This document shows, one piece after another, positions 25,613 through 37,900 of a stretch of DNA of 64,000 nucleotides. The DNA is taken from contig CM068587.1 of NCBI GenBank assembly GCA_035048485.1, forward strand, positions 35,585,316 through 35,649,315, given 5' to 3'. A program made the position numbers and the translations under genes. The notes under the pieces were generated by a model that worked only from the letters and a program-made list of their open reading frames with translations, had not been told where the DNA came from and did no database searches. Each line of letters starts with the position of its first letter. Position 1 is the first letter of the stretch. This DNA is from Pteria penguin (Eukaryota > Mollusca > Bivalvia > Pterioida > Pteriidae).

Positions 25613-26415
25613 ATATATATATATATATATATATTGTATATTTGGTTGGAAGGGGCCGCCGACTTTTTTTATTGTTAGTCGCCCCTCCCAAATGCACGCT
25701 AAATTTCATGAAGAAGTAGCAAAAAAAAAAAAGAATAATAATAAAAAGTCGGCTCTAAAAATAGAGCAAAAATGTCTAGCTCACAAAAGTCTTCTTCCCC
25801 CCCCCCCCCCCTCTCTTCCCTCTAAGAATCAAATGGTTGCTCCCTTATCAAAACCATCGTTATTCCATGAAACCTCGGTGAACTAAAAAAGATTTCCTGA
25901 CTTATCCAGATTTAATTCTTGCTCCACTATTAAACACTCGGCGCTACCGCACTGAGGTGAAGTAACACTGGCATGGCGTTAACCAACTTTGTCCTAGATG
26001 TGTATTTGAACAGACGCCTGTGCACCACAGTTTGGAAAGGAAGGGGGGGATTAGCGCCTTAAAAAACTCAAAACATTATAAATTCGTAAGGTACTGAATA
26101 TAATATACTCTTAACTGTGTATGAAAATACTTAAAAGAAATTAATACTTAAAAGAAATTATATTTGGTTACACCTTATTAGACGGCAAGCGAGGAAAAGG
26201 GGAGGTGTCATGGGCAGATCTAGAGGATTTTGTGAGATAAAAGTTCTGTCCCACGGATAGTTGTAACACAAAAGTCAATTGAAAAAAAAATGCAGGTAAT
26301 GCCCCTTGTGTGGGTCTTTTTTCAAAAAGGTTACACCGAGTGCTACCACTTCTCAACAACTGTATACATACTTTGGTATTGAAATTAATACTAAAATATC
26401 CATTGTAACTTATAC

Positions 26416-26525
26416 TCAATCTTATTGAAACTCGACTTGTACTTCGTTCCTCTATGCTACTCTCCATGTACGTGGAGAGTATCGTAGAGAAGCGAAATAC
26501 AAGTCGCGTTTTAATAAGATTGAAC
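26416..26525. repeat. Large near-perfect hairpin, 55-bp arms and no loop
   Basis: The left arm 26416-26470 and the complement of the right arm 26471-26525 match at about 47 of 55 positions (for example tcaatcttatt, cgacttgta, tactctcca). The centre is tgtacgt. This could be a foldback MITE or a structured-RNA hairpin. Mismatches are spread along the arm. Confidence 0.85.
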
Positions 26526-26613
26526 TTATACTCAGAACAAAACAACTGTAAACTACCAGATATGGATCCAATTCATTCTGTTTTGTATTTCAATATATTA
26601 GATTATTAAAGCC

Positions 26614-26987
26614 CGGCCTATTCTGCTCGTCGGCTAATTTTACACTGCGCATTTTGTGACATTGTAATCACTTCCATGTAAACACTTGTGCACGTTTTTT
26701 AGGCCGGTTCTAGGCCTATTTTATATTCGATTGTGTACAATTAAAGAAAATAGATTCAGCTTCAGGTAAGAAGCCCTACTGAAGAAGAAAACAGTAGATC
26801 GAATAACGATATTTACAAAACACAGAAACAATATCGTTAGTTCAGTTGGCCCTGAGCCAAATCTATAGTCTGTTAAAACTTTGCGTAGAAATCCACTTTA
26901 TGTCAATTTTGTCCAAAATTACAGTCTGTTTGTTTTTATATACACAGTAACCGCGATAGCGCCGAATAAGCCGTGCAGAATAGGCCG
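26614..26987. mobile_element. Candidate MITE (about 374 bp)
   Basis: Inverted ends share CGGCCTATTCTGC (left at 26614, right as the complement at 26975-26987), followed on both sides by a cg-ggct motif. The interior has no coding potential. The target duplication is not clear. Confidence 0.45.
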
Positions 26988-27000
26988 ACAGCAAAGTACC

Positions 27001-27035
27001 AAGGACTTATAAACATGGTATGTTTATAAGTCCTT
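27001..27035. repeat. Perfect 16-bp-arm palindrome
   Basis: aaggacttataaacat and its exact complement are separated by ggt. It lies immediately right of the candidate MITE. Confidence 0.9.
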
Positions 27036-27164
27036 GATAGTACGCATCGGCAATAACCTTACAATTTTTCTATTCTGATAAACTTATTTATCAGCAATTA
27101 TACTGAATGGTATACATACTTAAGAAAAAAGAAAATATAAAAAGAAATCTTAGACACAGAAAAG

Positions 27165-27174
27165 AAAAAAAAAA
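27165..27174 (-). terminator. RNA polymerase III terminator of tRNA-Lys
   Basis: A run of ten T residues on the minus strand starts four bases after the discriminator base of the tRNA. Confidence 0.85.
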
Positions 27175-27178
27175 CTGA

Positions 27179-27251
27179 AGCCCACGTAGGGACTCGAACC
27201 CTAGACCCTCAGATTAAAAGTCTGATGCTCTACCGACTGAGCTACGTAGGC
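27179..27251 (-). tRNA. tRNA-Lys (anticodon TTT)
   Basis: A complete cloverleaf of 73 nt: acceptor stem GCCTACG paired with CGTGGGC (one G-U pair), D arm GCTC/GAGC, anticodon stem TCAGA/TCTGA with loop CTTTTAA (anticodon TTT), five-base variable loop, and T arm TAGGG-TTCGAGT-CCCTA. The A and B boxes are intact and a T-run terminator follows. It is very close to metazoan tRNA-Lys(UUU). The base after the acceptor stem, where eukaryotic tRNA-Lys usually has G, is T here. No intron is present. An isolated position and good stems favour a real gene over a SINE head. Confidence 0.93.
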
Positions 27252-27988
27252 TGTTGCAAAGAGGGATATTTAAATAAAACAGGTTTTATCTCATAGCTTA
27301 TTTAAAAATAGAACGGTATGCTTGGACGTTTACCATATTTACTGCAGTAAACTCCCGAAACCGCCGAGAATGTGAAACGAACGACAACGTTAGGAGGAGA
27401 GGCATACCTTGAATTTATTTGCGATCCCTTGAAAATATTTTGGGCAGGAATGAATTTTTTTTTTTTAAATCTTCAATTCCCTGTACATCGCTGAGGTAAG
27501 AAAAGCGCAACTGAGTAATTTAGATATACTGAGTTAATGACACCCCCCCCTGAAAAAAAAAGAAAAAAAACCCCAAAACCAAAACAAAACCTTACCTCCC
27601 CCTCTGATCAAACACCCCTCCAAGAGAGAGAGATCATTTGTAATATGTTATTTATAAAGGAGATGCAGAGTTGCATACCATCTGGACGTCATTTTTGAAA
27701 CGTTTAACATGTGCTTTACTGAATCCCATACCTTTCTAATTTCTATAGACCAATCCAGTATTATTTGTACGAGTTATCTACCGTGGGTAACGATTGACGC
27801 GCCACGGTTAAACGATACTTCCGGTGTAAACAAAGCGTCATTAGTAACTGTCGATAGATGAGAGATAATACACCACAGCGGTTGATTATTGCAAATAGAA
27901 GTGCCGATTTTTTTATGATGTTCTCTTTGTCAACTTTTTGTATATATTTACTATAGAATTTTTGTACAAATACACTGTACACTGATGA

Positions 27989-28216
27989 TCTGCCTCACTG
28001 GATTTTCTTCTCTCTCGGAAAATTGATGAACTACGTTCTTTCCTAGAAAAAAGGGGTCTAAGTCGCGATGGAACCAAAACTGAACTCGCCACTTTATGTT
28101 TTGCAGCATCAAAAATTGAAGTTCCAATTGTCACTTCTTTTAAAAATGCATTGAAAGATGACATCCGTCAATATTACCGAATTTCGACACTGGAGGATGG
28201 AACAGTACTGCAGTAA
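27989..28216 (+). pseudogene. SAP-motif fragment (75 codons, no start codon)
   Basis: The open stretch begins after two stop codons and ends at TAA 28214-28216. Residues about 11-40 contain a SAP-like helix-extended-helix (KIDELRSFLEKRGL, then DGTKTELATLCFAA). SAP motifs bind DNA and occur in many nuclear proteins and in some mobile-element proteins. There is no ATG in frame and no convincing acceptor just upstream. It may therefore be an internal exon of an unrecognised gene or a decayed element. The remaining 35 residues are not recognised. Confidence 0.4.
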
Positions 28217-28531
28217 CCCTTTTATATGTATACTTGTTATATGTTCGGGCAATCTGAGAATTGTGTGATGAATGTGCTGTATGAAGTGATGCAACAGTAG
28301 ATTTATTTTGAGAAGCTCTGTTGGATTATCTATTGAAGTTTCATCATTTTTAGGTCAAAGCATAGTAATTCCATTTCCCATAGGGTCCCATGTTAAATTA
28401 CCAAAATTCCAGAGAGATTTACACAAAAATCCTACATTTTAGCTATATATAATCCACATATCAAAATATTTGTCAGACCCTCCTCTATCAGGTTTGGGTG
28501 TCCATATTTTTGTTGGGTCATTTCGATGTCT

Positions 28532-28702
28532 ATGATTAACTGTTTTTCACCTAACACTGCTGTTCCACTACATCATCCTTTGAAGGAAATGTAAATAACT
28601 TGAAAGGTGGGTCACATGATTAACTGTTTTCACCTAACACTGCTGTTCCACTACGTCATCCTTCGAAGGAAATGTAAATAACTTGAAAGGTGGGTCACAT
28701 GA
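28532..28702 (+). repeat. 84-bp tandem duplication
   Basis: Two nearly identical copies start at 28532 and 28616 (gattaactgttt(t)tcacct, ctgctgttccactac, ggtgggtcacatga). Only about four differences are seen, so the duplication is recent. Confidence 0.92.
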
Positions 28703-29599
28703 ACAAGAAAATTTGCCATAATTTGTATTGTGAATAACAGATGTAGAAAAGTTTTTTAAACATGGCAGGCATTTTCAGTGATTTTGAAAATTTTGTCAGT
28801 CAGGACTATGAAGTATATAGAGAAAATTCTGCATATTGTCAGTCTTAATGAAATTTTGTCAGTTAAAACCTTCGGACTGACACTTTTCAACATCACTGCT
28901 AATTGAATAAGACATATCTTACTCTTCCAAAGTTTAAGTCTATATCCACTGTTAGAACATTCTATTAAGCAACATATTCTATTTGACATGACTGTCAACT
29001 TGATGGTAAATACAAAAATAGATGAAAACAGCTAGTAGGATGTATGAATTGAATGCAAGTAGTATATTGTAAGACAAATTGTGGATATACAAAAGTTGTT
29101 TCAGTCTGAAGCTGACAGTTTGTAAGAATGCAAAGGATACATAAGCACAAGTATTTACATATGAATAATGTATTTTCACTGGTATTAGTGTTTTATTTTT
29201 TCAAATACGCCTGTATCTTCTCATTTGGGAATTTTTGCCCCATTTGTATAATGCTAAAAGATAAGTGTTTAGGAAAAAAAATCGAGAAATTTGGGGAAAA
29301 ATCAATGAAATTTCCATTGGGAAGGGTCCTTATGACAGACCTGATTTGAAGTAAAAAAAACCCCATTGTTTATATTAATTAGAACAATATTAAATTCAAA
29401 AATTTCATTTGCACCAAAACTCAAAAATAAAATTATTGAGCAATTAGTTTCATAAATATCCATATGTTCAGTGCATGCTGCATAATATGGAATAGAATCT
29501 AGCTGATGTAACAATAGACTTAATTTGAGTTTACAGAATATTGAATAGCAAATTGTATGATTATTTGATGGTTAATTAATTAACACTGACAATTAGTGA

Positions 29600-29960
29600 T
29601 AGAGCATGCTAGAATATAAGCACCATGCAGATAGTTTTACATAATATAAAGCACAGCATTAAAGTACAGAGCAGTTATGTAGGGTAAATATTCAAAATCA
29701 CAGGCATTAAATGTTGCAGTACTAGATGCAAAAAATGACAGCATCTAAAGCATAGGATATTCTAGAATATAAGCATCATGCAAATACATGTAGTTTGAAA
29801 TAATGTAATGCTAGACATCAAAGCACAGGGTGGTTAGGTTGGGTTAATGTTCAAAATGACAGGTAATTGTTGCAGTATTAGATGCAGAAAAATCACAACA
29901 TCAAAGCACATGTATGGTTAGGTATGGTGTAGCTAGCGCATAACATTCAAAATGATGACA
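29600..29960 (+). repeat. About 150-bp direct repeat, two to two and a half copies
   Basis: ctagaatataagca(c/t)catg, tgttgcagta(c/t)tagatgca and aagcacag.g.ggttaggt recur in the same order. Diverged copies in gene-poor DNA. Confidence 0.75.
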
Positions 29961-31639
29961 GATAAATATTGCATGGAGTATAAGATAAGGCAAAGAATCT
30001 CTTTAATAAGTAAAAGTAATCCATCAAAGATCCGTAAGCTTGAAAATATACATCTTTAATTTGCTTACAATAAACTGATGAATTATTAGTATTTTATTGG
30101 TATTTTCATGTTTAAATATGTATATATATACATACATATACACATGCTTACAATAAAATTCTTTGGTTTAGATTTTTAAATATTACATAAATGTATATAG
30201 CTTTAAATCACATGTGATATTATGTCAAATTTTAATTGATACATGTAAATACATTTACAAATTCTAACCTGCAGTATTCTTTTGAACATTTATGGTGGTA
30301 TGAATCATTACAGCTGGTGCATTTATCTTAAATATTGTGCAAAATGAATATTGGAAAAAGGCTTCATACCATTGTAGATGCACAAAATGTAACATTTTTT
30401 TCTCTAAAGCTAATTAATCTCTATATGTCCTTCTTATTTTAAAGTAACCAACTAGTTCAATTGATCCCTTAATTATTCAAATAATTGTTGACCAGATTGC
30501 TAGGCAAATCTGGTCATACCATCCTTGAGGGTTTCTTGTAATTATATGTATTCACCATAAAGTTGTTGCTATAATTTATATTTGAGGAGATGGACAGGGG
30601 TTAATTATCACCCTCACCTACACTATTCACTCCTTCTCTCCTTACAAATAATTTTTCCTTCATCCCCGTTTAACCTTGTCCAACTCCTCACCTCATATTA
30701 GTTGTTTTATTTGCTCTGCTGTTTATGAATAAATATTGAAGCAGTCTTAAATTAGTATATTGCTCTTTTCACAATTAATGTGTAAAATTACATGTATGTG
30801 TGCAACTCTTAGTTGAAGTGAAACAAAGCTGGGCTTACAATGGAAAACAGCTACTAGATTTTATGTATCATCATACTCTTCATACTATTCAGTATTGTGA
30901 AACAATGAGGGAGAGAGATCTGATCTAACCAGCAATCTCTGAGTTACTAAGCTGTCACAATACCAGAGAGCTTAGGAGTCCACCCAAGTTGTATATTGTG
31001 CCACAATTTCTGTCATATTGGTTTCAACACTGCTCTTCAAATATTTATATATTATGAGAATTCCAATCATTCGGCAAAGTGCATCACTGAAGAGACCTAA
31101 GTTGTTGCAATGTGCATGATCTAGTGCACAAATTAAAGGTATATTATATATGTTCTATGTTTATTACCGGTAAACCTAGTAATACTTATATATACACTAC
31201 ATGTGTAACTTGATCAATACTCTACGATAAGGAGAACAACCTGTCATATGAGAAAATGACTCATAATTATGAGTACTAGTCTGTCGAGTTGTCAAATGCA
31301 AAATTCCCCATCCTGTCCGTCAGTACCATCATGACCATTGCCATTGCCTTCACCCGTCAAGCCAGTTTATTGGGGATTACGGGGATTTAATCACATTATT
31401 TTTCGAGCATCTATGAACAAATAAACATGACATTGTAATTACTGTAGCTGTAGCTACTTTTTTTAATCCGCCATAATTGTTAAATGTTAGTGGAACAATC
31501 ATACATTCGCGTTTTAACGTTGTTTTGGAAGGTGTATAGATATTTCAAAGGCGTGGAAATCGAAACCGGAAGTAGCGTTTAACCGTTCAAGAAAGGTAAC
31601 TCTTGTGAAAAAAAAATGGCAGCCGTAATACTGGATTGG

Positions 31640-31701
31640 TCTATTGAAACGGTCGGCTCATACCTTCGGTGGTGAAGTTATGAGCCGACCGTTTCAATAG
31701 A
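31640..31701. repeat. 28-bp-arm hairpin with 6-nt loop
   Basis: The left arm 31640-31667 and the complement of the right arm 31674-31701 differ at one position. The arms read tctattgaaacggtcggctc and on, and the loop is ggtggt. The flank attactggattggtctat is shared in complement with 27740-27770, so this hairpin belongs to a dispersed family. Confidence 0.88.
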
Positions 31702-33127
31702 AATTAATACCTTTCCTGACTGAATAGTGAAAAGGAAACATATGGTCGGTGGTAAACTCTTTTCAGTGGCGGATCAAAGATTTCCGAAAAAAGGGGGGGG
31801 GCACATGTGAAAGTCTAGTATTGGCCAAACTACTCAACAATTTTGGGTATCAAATCTGAGTTTTACTTGTAAATATGTGGCAAAAAAGGGGAGGGGAGGC
31901 GGGCTTGCCCCTGTCCTCCTCCAAAAATTTATTGATTCGCCGACAAGAGATGTTTCTTTATTGTTTAATAGCTGTAATGAATCCGAGATAATCCTGATAC
32001 AGGGGATACAGCTGATTCAGATTTATATTTATTTATTCGATGCACACAAAACATGATAATGGTAGAATATACATGCGAAAACGACTTTACAAAAATATTC
32101 GATTGAACTGCGGTTACGATACCGACTTAGGACGGTCAATTGAAGTTACAAACGTCACTCAGTTGGTGTTGTTAAACGGTTTACGGGTGCCCACCTTTAA
32201 AAATGGGATTTTCTCCATTTTACAAGAATCTCGTAAAACAGCTTCGAGCCGATAACAGAGGGGGAAAGCGGAGATTTATAGTGTAGCGCCCTCTGTATGA
32301 GAGATTGCGCCAGCACGTGCAGACAACAGATACTCTTCTATGATAAACTGAACACATATTTAGAAGTGCGAATTTGAAACGTGGTTACATAGATTTTACA
32401 TAAAAAAACCCAAATTTTGAATACTCTTATATTATTCGCTAGTCACTTTTATATTGTCAGCCGAAAATTGCTTCTTTCCGCTGTACACTAACTTGAGAGG
32501 GATGATCTAGCTAGTAGCTATCAGTCATGAGTATGGCATTGATGGGCTGCGTAAATATGGGCCGGACTTTTGACAATTTGGTTACCTCTGCGATGTGTGA
32601 TTTAGGAAGCAATTTCACATGGAGGGGGCACTCAAGAACCAAAATTTGTGCTATGAAACTATAAAGTAATCATATAACTCTATATGTGTGTGATAAGAAC
32701 TTTTTTTATTAAATCATTTTGGTGAAAATATTGGCGGGGCTCATAGCCCCCTAACTCCCTGTTACTATGCCAATGGTATACCAACATATTATAACATATG
32801 ACTTGCTGTATTAGTAAAATTAGTACAAAAACAAGATGTATTTCCGAAAACCTAATACCTAGTATGACATGTAATGTCAAAATCAAGTCAGTGTCAAATT
32901 TTAACTACACAAAGGTCACACCACAAGAAATACACACACCCCTATCAGTACTGGTTCCTAATACATGTACAAGGAACATTTCATCCAGGTATGCACTAAC
33001 TTAGATCCGTCATATAGAGACAAAACATTTCACAAACATTGACTAAAAATGTTGTCTGTTGTTCTGTGAAACAGAATCAAAGGCAAAACACATCGCCTTG
33101 TCAGAAGGAAACTTTCTACTTATGATG

Positions 33128-33365
33128 ATGAGGCTAGTGTGGCTCAGTGTATGAGGTGTTTGGTTCGTGACAAAGAGGTCCCAGGTTCGACTCCCACTGT
33201 GGGCACACTGATGTTCTAACTTTTGGATGATTCATTAAAAACCGAAGTTCCGTGTCACGGTAGGCGGGGCACGTAAATTTTGTCCTTCACTGCTTCTGGT
33301 GGGTCTGTTACAAAGGTATACATTTCTATGCAATGCATAAAGGGACGTAATACAATAATCAATTT
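33128..33365 (+). repeat. tRNA-derived SINE
   Basis: A tRNA-like head (tggctcagtgtatgagg, B box ggttcgactccc) joins a body aligned to the 10711 family: aaaaaccgaagttccgtgtc, acggtaggcggggcacgt, cactgcttctggtgggtctg. The tail is lost. Confidence 0.75.
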
Positions 33366-33889
33366 ATCTACCAAAGATGAAACAAATACGATCATGCATA
33401 TAGAAAATTATGGATTAGCCCCCCTAAAATTGCCGAATACTTATAATGACCTTGACATTTGAGGTACCACCTTGATCCCTTTATCCAAGGCAAGACGCAA
33501 CATCTTCTCTAGGGACATATAAAAAAGTATGAACTAATTCAATTCAGGATTCTATAGTTAACGGGATGAAAAAAAACCCACCCAAGTTCTCAACCTTGAG
33601 TCAAAATCATGACGTATTGCCGTACCACCAGGGACATTTCTACCAAGTATGAAGAAATTCAAATCAGGAATCAGAATGTATGGGCGAGAAAAATAACACA
33701 CAGTTAACAAGAATTTTGACCTCTGAGGTATTAACTTGAATCAAAGTCGTTACAATATCGTGTATCACATGCAGAAATTACTGGTCGGTAGGTGTTATGT
33801 GAGGGGGGGGGGGGGGGCAAAGAGGTAGATAGAAAAAGCTTAAACCTAAATTGCCCCGAAAAAGAGGTGAAAATAACAAGTTGTAAATA

Positions 33890-34080
33890 TAGCCCGTGCA
33901 CACACGTTAGTAACCCATGCGCGCAAGATTTTAACTTCTGCACACAAGTTTTGTTGAACTCGTGTGTAACAAGTTGTGTAACTCGTGTACGCAAGTAAGC
34001 AATTAGTGCGCGGCAGTATCTAGAGCGCAAGAATTGTATAACTTGTGTGTGTAAGTTACTAACTCGAGCGTTTGATTTAC
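33890..34080 (+). repeat. Degenerate tandem repeat of about 18-24 bp
   Basis: aactcgtgt(g/a)(t/c)gcaagtt-like units repeat about eight times with much variation. No coding meaning is apparent. Confidence 0.6.
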
Positions 34081-34744
34081 CTTTTAAGTAGCACGCCGTG
34101 GCTTCCGTAGTTTTTGGGTCTATACTTAATTCAATGCTTCTTGTAATTCCAAATTGACCGATGTGTTGTTTCGCAGAATATTCATTTGGTGACCGGGATA
34201 AAGGAATAAACAGTTGAAAGAAAAGTAGTCGAGTGAATTCGAATGATAGGAATGGAGATTAATCCCATTTGTCGTTTCATGGTCAAAATACAGACAAACA
34301 ATATTTCTGCACGAGTAACATCGCTTTGTAATACTATAAACATGGTGAAACGTCTCCTGAGAAAAACGCCTGTTATTTTTTATGTTATTCATTCTCATAT
34401 TGTATGTAAAAAAAACCCCGGTTTTCCCCACGAAAACGATTCACACAGACATCTTTAATTGTTTAGTATAAAACATCCGTTATATATATGTATCTACGAC
34501 TGTTTATCATCTGTGCCAACGCGTGTTAGACTGGCCCATCGCCCTATGTTACACTCACACTGCATCTTTGATAAATAATAATGACACCTTTGTGTATTTT
34601 TCCTCTTTTTCATGGTTTGAATCGGATACATGGAGTCAGGCTTATGTTATAGTTTTACTAAAGTATACATAATCATTAATTCTCAGCAATCAAGTAGCAT
34701 TATCAATATGAACGTTTTTAATTGGTTTGAAATATCACCTGCTG

Positions 34745-34751
34745 TATAAAA
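34745..34751 (+). promoter_or_regulatory. TATA-like box of the lectin gene
   Basis: TATAAAA lies about 150 bp upstream of the start codon at 34903 and would put a transcription start near 34775, leaving a 5' UTR of about 130 nt if there is no leader intron. This is position-based inference. Confidence 0.45.
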
Positions 34752-34902
34752 TTGAGTTACTTGTTCAGACTTATCTCATGGTATCCATATCAGTGATAGG
34801 TTAGTAACCAGAAAGTAACGCCTCCCATAATCTGACGGATCGCATTAAATCCTACACCCTGGACTCCTACACCCATTCTGCAAACAGAAAGGCAAGCATA
34901 AG

Positions 34903-37900
34903 ATGACTATGTATCTTACAGTGTTCTGTATCATAAACAGCGTTTTCTTGGCTTTTGGCGCCTCCAGTGTGAGTCAACAGACAACAAATAATCCCGCAAA
35001 AGATCTTCTAGTATGGCGGCACAGTTTGGGCAACTATACATCCGTTTTAAAGAAGTTGATCGCGGATGAGATTGCCAAAAAATATCAACTTCAAGAATTA
35101 TCTGGGATGACAACTAAATACCAAGAACTAACCACGGAATTAAGAACTGTAAAATCCGAAAATATACTCCTAAAAAAGAGAATCGGGGGTGTGCTAAAAC
35201 GTGCCAATAACACAATGGCCGAGCTGGAAGCAATAGGTGACGATGCACTCGGTAAGCAACTACGTATTATATGATGAATGTTTCTCACCGTAGAAAGTCG
35301 AAAGACAATCGGTTTTTGTTGGTTTCAGTTCTCCTGACAGTTTATACATTGATTTATTGTCAAGTGGTAAATATCATTTGAAACTTTCTTTTAAAGAATT
35401 ACTTGACACAATGACTTCGTACATGGTATATAACATCCTTACGATATGTAATTTGAAGTTTGTTCAAGGGAGCGCCTTACGACAATATTTGACTAAAGCC
35501 CAAGAGTCGGGTATTCCTTTTTAGATGGATTTATATAGGAAGTTTCTCCCTCCCCTCTTGACATGTTGTATCAAGCTTTTTAAGTGGAGGCCTTGCGGCA
35601 ATATTTGGTTCTAGCCCAAGGAGCCGGTGTCAGTTTTCAACGGGGGTCACTTTTTAATGTTAGACCGGCAATTTTTAGATACGCTCACTGGAAAAGGACC
35701 ACACTGACTTTATATTTGGTGTATAGTATCCTTAAGAGATGTTGTGTTAGGCTTTTCCAAGGGATGGCTCTGCAACAATATTATTTTAGATAAAATAATG
35801 GCTTCTTCTGAGATCATTTTAGCTCAGGTGAGGGTTACGGCTCTTAGACCTCTTGGATTGTTTAATTGCTGGGGGGAGGGGGTTGTTTGTTTGTGGTTTT
35901 TAGACGAGGACAAAATTTTGTCCTCGTCTTTTGTCGCCTCATTGTTGATCTGATACTATCTCTAACTTTAAATCTACGCAAGATATAGTACGGCGAACGC
36001 CTCGTATTTTTCGCTCATTACCAACACAGGAGTAGAGTACGAAAATTCAAGTATAAGTATTTCCTTACTATAATGCAATGGTGCACTCAAATGATTACAA
36101 TTCAGCTTGATAGTGTATGCTCATTTCAATACTTCAGGATATGGTTTAGTTCTATCAGTCTGTGGTCCAGTTGCGCAATGAAGTTTTATTTGCAGAATTA
36201 TGGGAACTGAGGTATATTGATACTGATATTCGACTAAAGATATGATATGTGTTACACTAAAAGTTTAAAACATTGATTATTTTTGAGCTTGGATCAATAT
36301 TGGTTTATAAGTACTTTGATATTTGGGAGGGGGGTTATGGGGGTATTTGGTTGTTTCGTTTCTATTCATTTATTAATATTGTGTCCAGTTTTCAGTAAAC
36401 TGACACATCAAAGTAAGTTATATAATGATATTGCTTTATTGGACATATTTTGCAGTGTTCAATCGTTATTTTGCTATAGTATTCCATTATTTTACAATGT
36501 TTTCTGTAATTTACAGTTGCTTTTCTTTTTTTTTTTTCTTTTATTTTTCAAATGGAGTAATTATTTCCTATAATATTAATAGCAGAGGCAGATTTAGAGA
36601 GAGCGAACGAGAGGTAGAATATTATTATTCGATAATGGTACGTCTACTGGACTTCTCCGTTGGGGGGGGGGGGGGGCGTTACGTTGCGGATGTGAAGTGT
36701 GTGCCATTCGGGGAGGGTGGAGACAAGGGTTGGTGGAAGGAACGCAAGGGAGGAGGGAGGACAAACCCTCACCCCTTCTGACATGTCTGCCTCTCATTTT
36801 TGGTGTAGAGTCTATTTTTCAAGATATACAACAGAAAATGATGAGTTCTGTCAAAAATCTTTTGGAGTAAAGTTGACTTTGGAAGGATCTGGTTTGCAGA
36901 ATAGAAATTGTTGTATTTTAATTGTGTTTGTTTTCCTCTACATAATTCATTGTAAATAAATAAATGAAACCTATCCTTTCGTATCAATTATATTAGCTCT
37001 ACTGGACAGAGGTCAACAGAGCTGATGCAATACCATTCGTCCATCTGTAAACTATTTGCTTGTTATAGTTACTCCTCTGAGATTTGATTATTCGCTAGAA
37101 ATATTCCCTGTATGATTATAGTGCATGTGAGCCCAGCCCCCGGGAGTGGGAAATAGGCGTGGTCTTGAAATCTTGTTATGGCTTCTTTTTCAATACAGAC
37201 CTTTATTATTGTATACTCTAATACGACTTAAAATTCCTGTTGCTATTTAGCCATAAGGATTCATCCGAGTGGACAACAAACCGTCGTTCAATAAGCTCCT
37301 ACTGTCCGTTTAATGAAAATTGATAAATCAGTTGTAGGCAGGGGGTGCGGGGTTGCAACCCCTTTGGTCGAAAAAGTTTGCCCAACAATTTTAGATAGGT
37401 ATTGGGCTTAAAATTTTTCAAAAATTTCTATATTCGCCTAGTATTATACTTCGGTTCTGTCTACTAAAAACAATGGTGATTGATTTTGCAATATAGTTGA
37501 ATATGAGATTTATTAGAAGATCAGATCTGACTTGACTGTAAGAAGTAATCCACCACGCGAATAACAAGAATTACAAGATATGGACAAGATATGAATTATC
37601 CACAGTTCCGTGCATATAAAATGATAGTAAACACCCCCCCCCCCCCCCCCATCTCCTTCTTCTTGATTATCTTTGTTTTATGGCATGAACTCGTGAAATG
37701 AAAAGACAAACAAAGAAAGAAGAAACTTATTTCGTTTTTCATTTCACGAAGTCTCGTTTGTAAGGAAAGTGAGTAAAAAAGGAGGCGTTATTATTTCTTT
37801 ATTTGCATGGACCTGAGTAAGCGATTGTTAGTGAAACGGGCTACAGGTGCACAACAAAAGTTGGACCTTTTCATTTACCAATTATCTGCCTTTAAGATGA

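Larger units (their letters stand above)
24901..27164. other. Intergenic region without recognised gene
   Basis: AT-rich sequence with a dispersed repeat (25430-25612), a poly-A/poly-C patch (25717-25815), a 110-bp hairpin (26416-26525), a candidate MITE (26614-26987) and a short palindrome (27001-27035). The open frames here have no recognisable domain. Confidence 0.6.
28217..34744. other. Gene-poor intergenic region
   Basis: Apart from the repeats listed separately (28532, 29600, 31640, 33128) it holds AT-rich sequence, a gcggatc...ggggggg patch near 31765-31930 that looks like an old transposon end, and a cgcgcaagtt/aactcgtgtgt degenerate repeat at 33890-34080. No coding exon is recognised. 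Confidence 0.6.

Noticed and set aside
33792..34030. Cys-rich frames on both strands
   Set aside because: They arise from a degenerate aactcgtgtgcgcaag-type tandem repeat.
36425..36781. 118-residue plus-strand frame in lectin intron 1
   Set aside because: Contains poly-T and poly-G translations, no domain, and is not needed for the in-phase lectin splicing.
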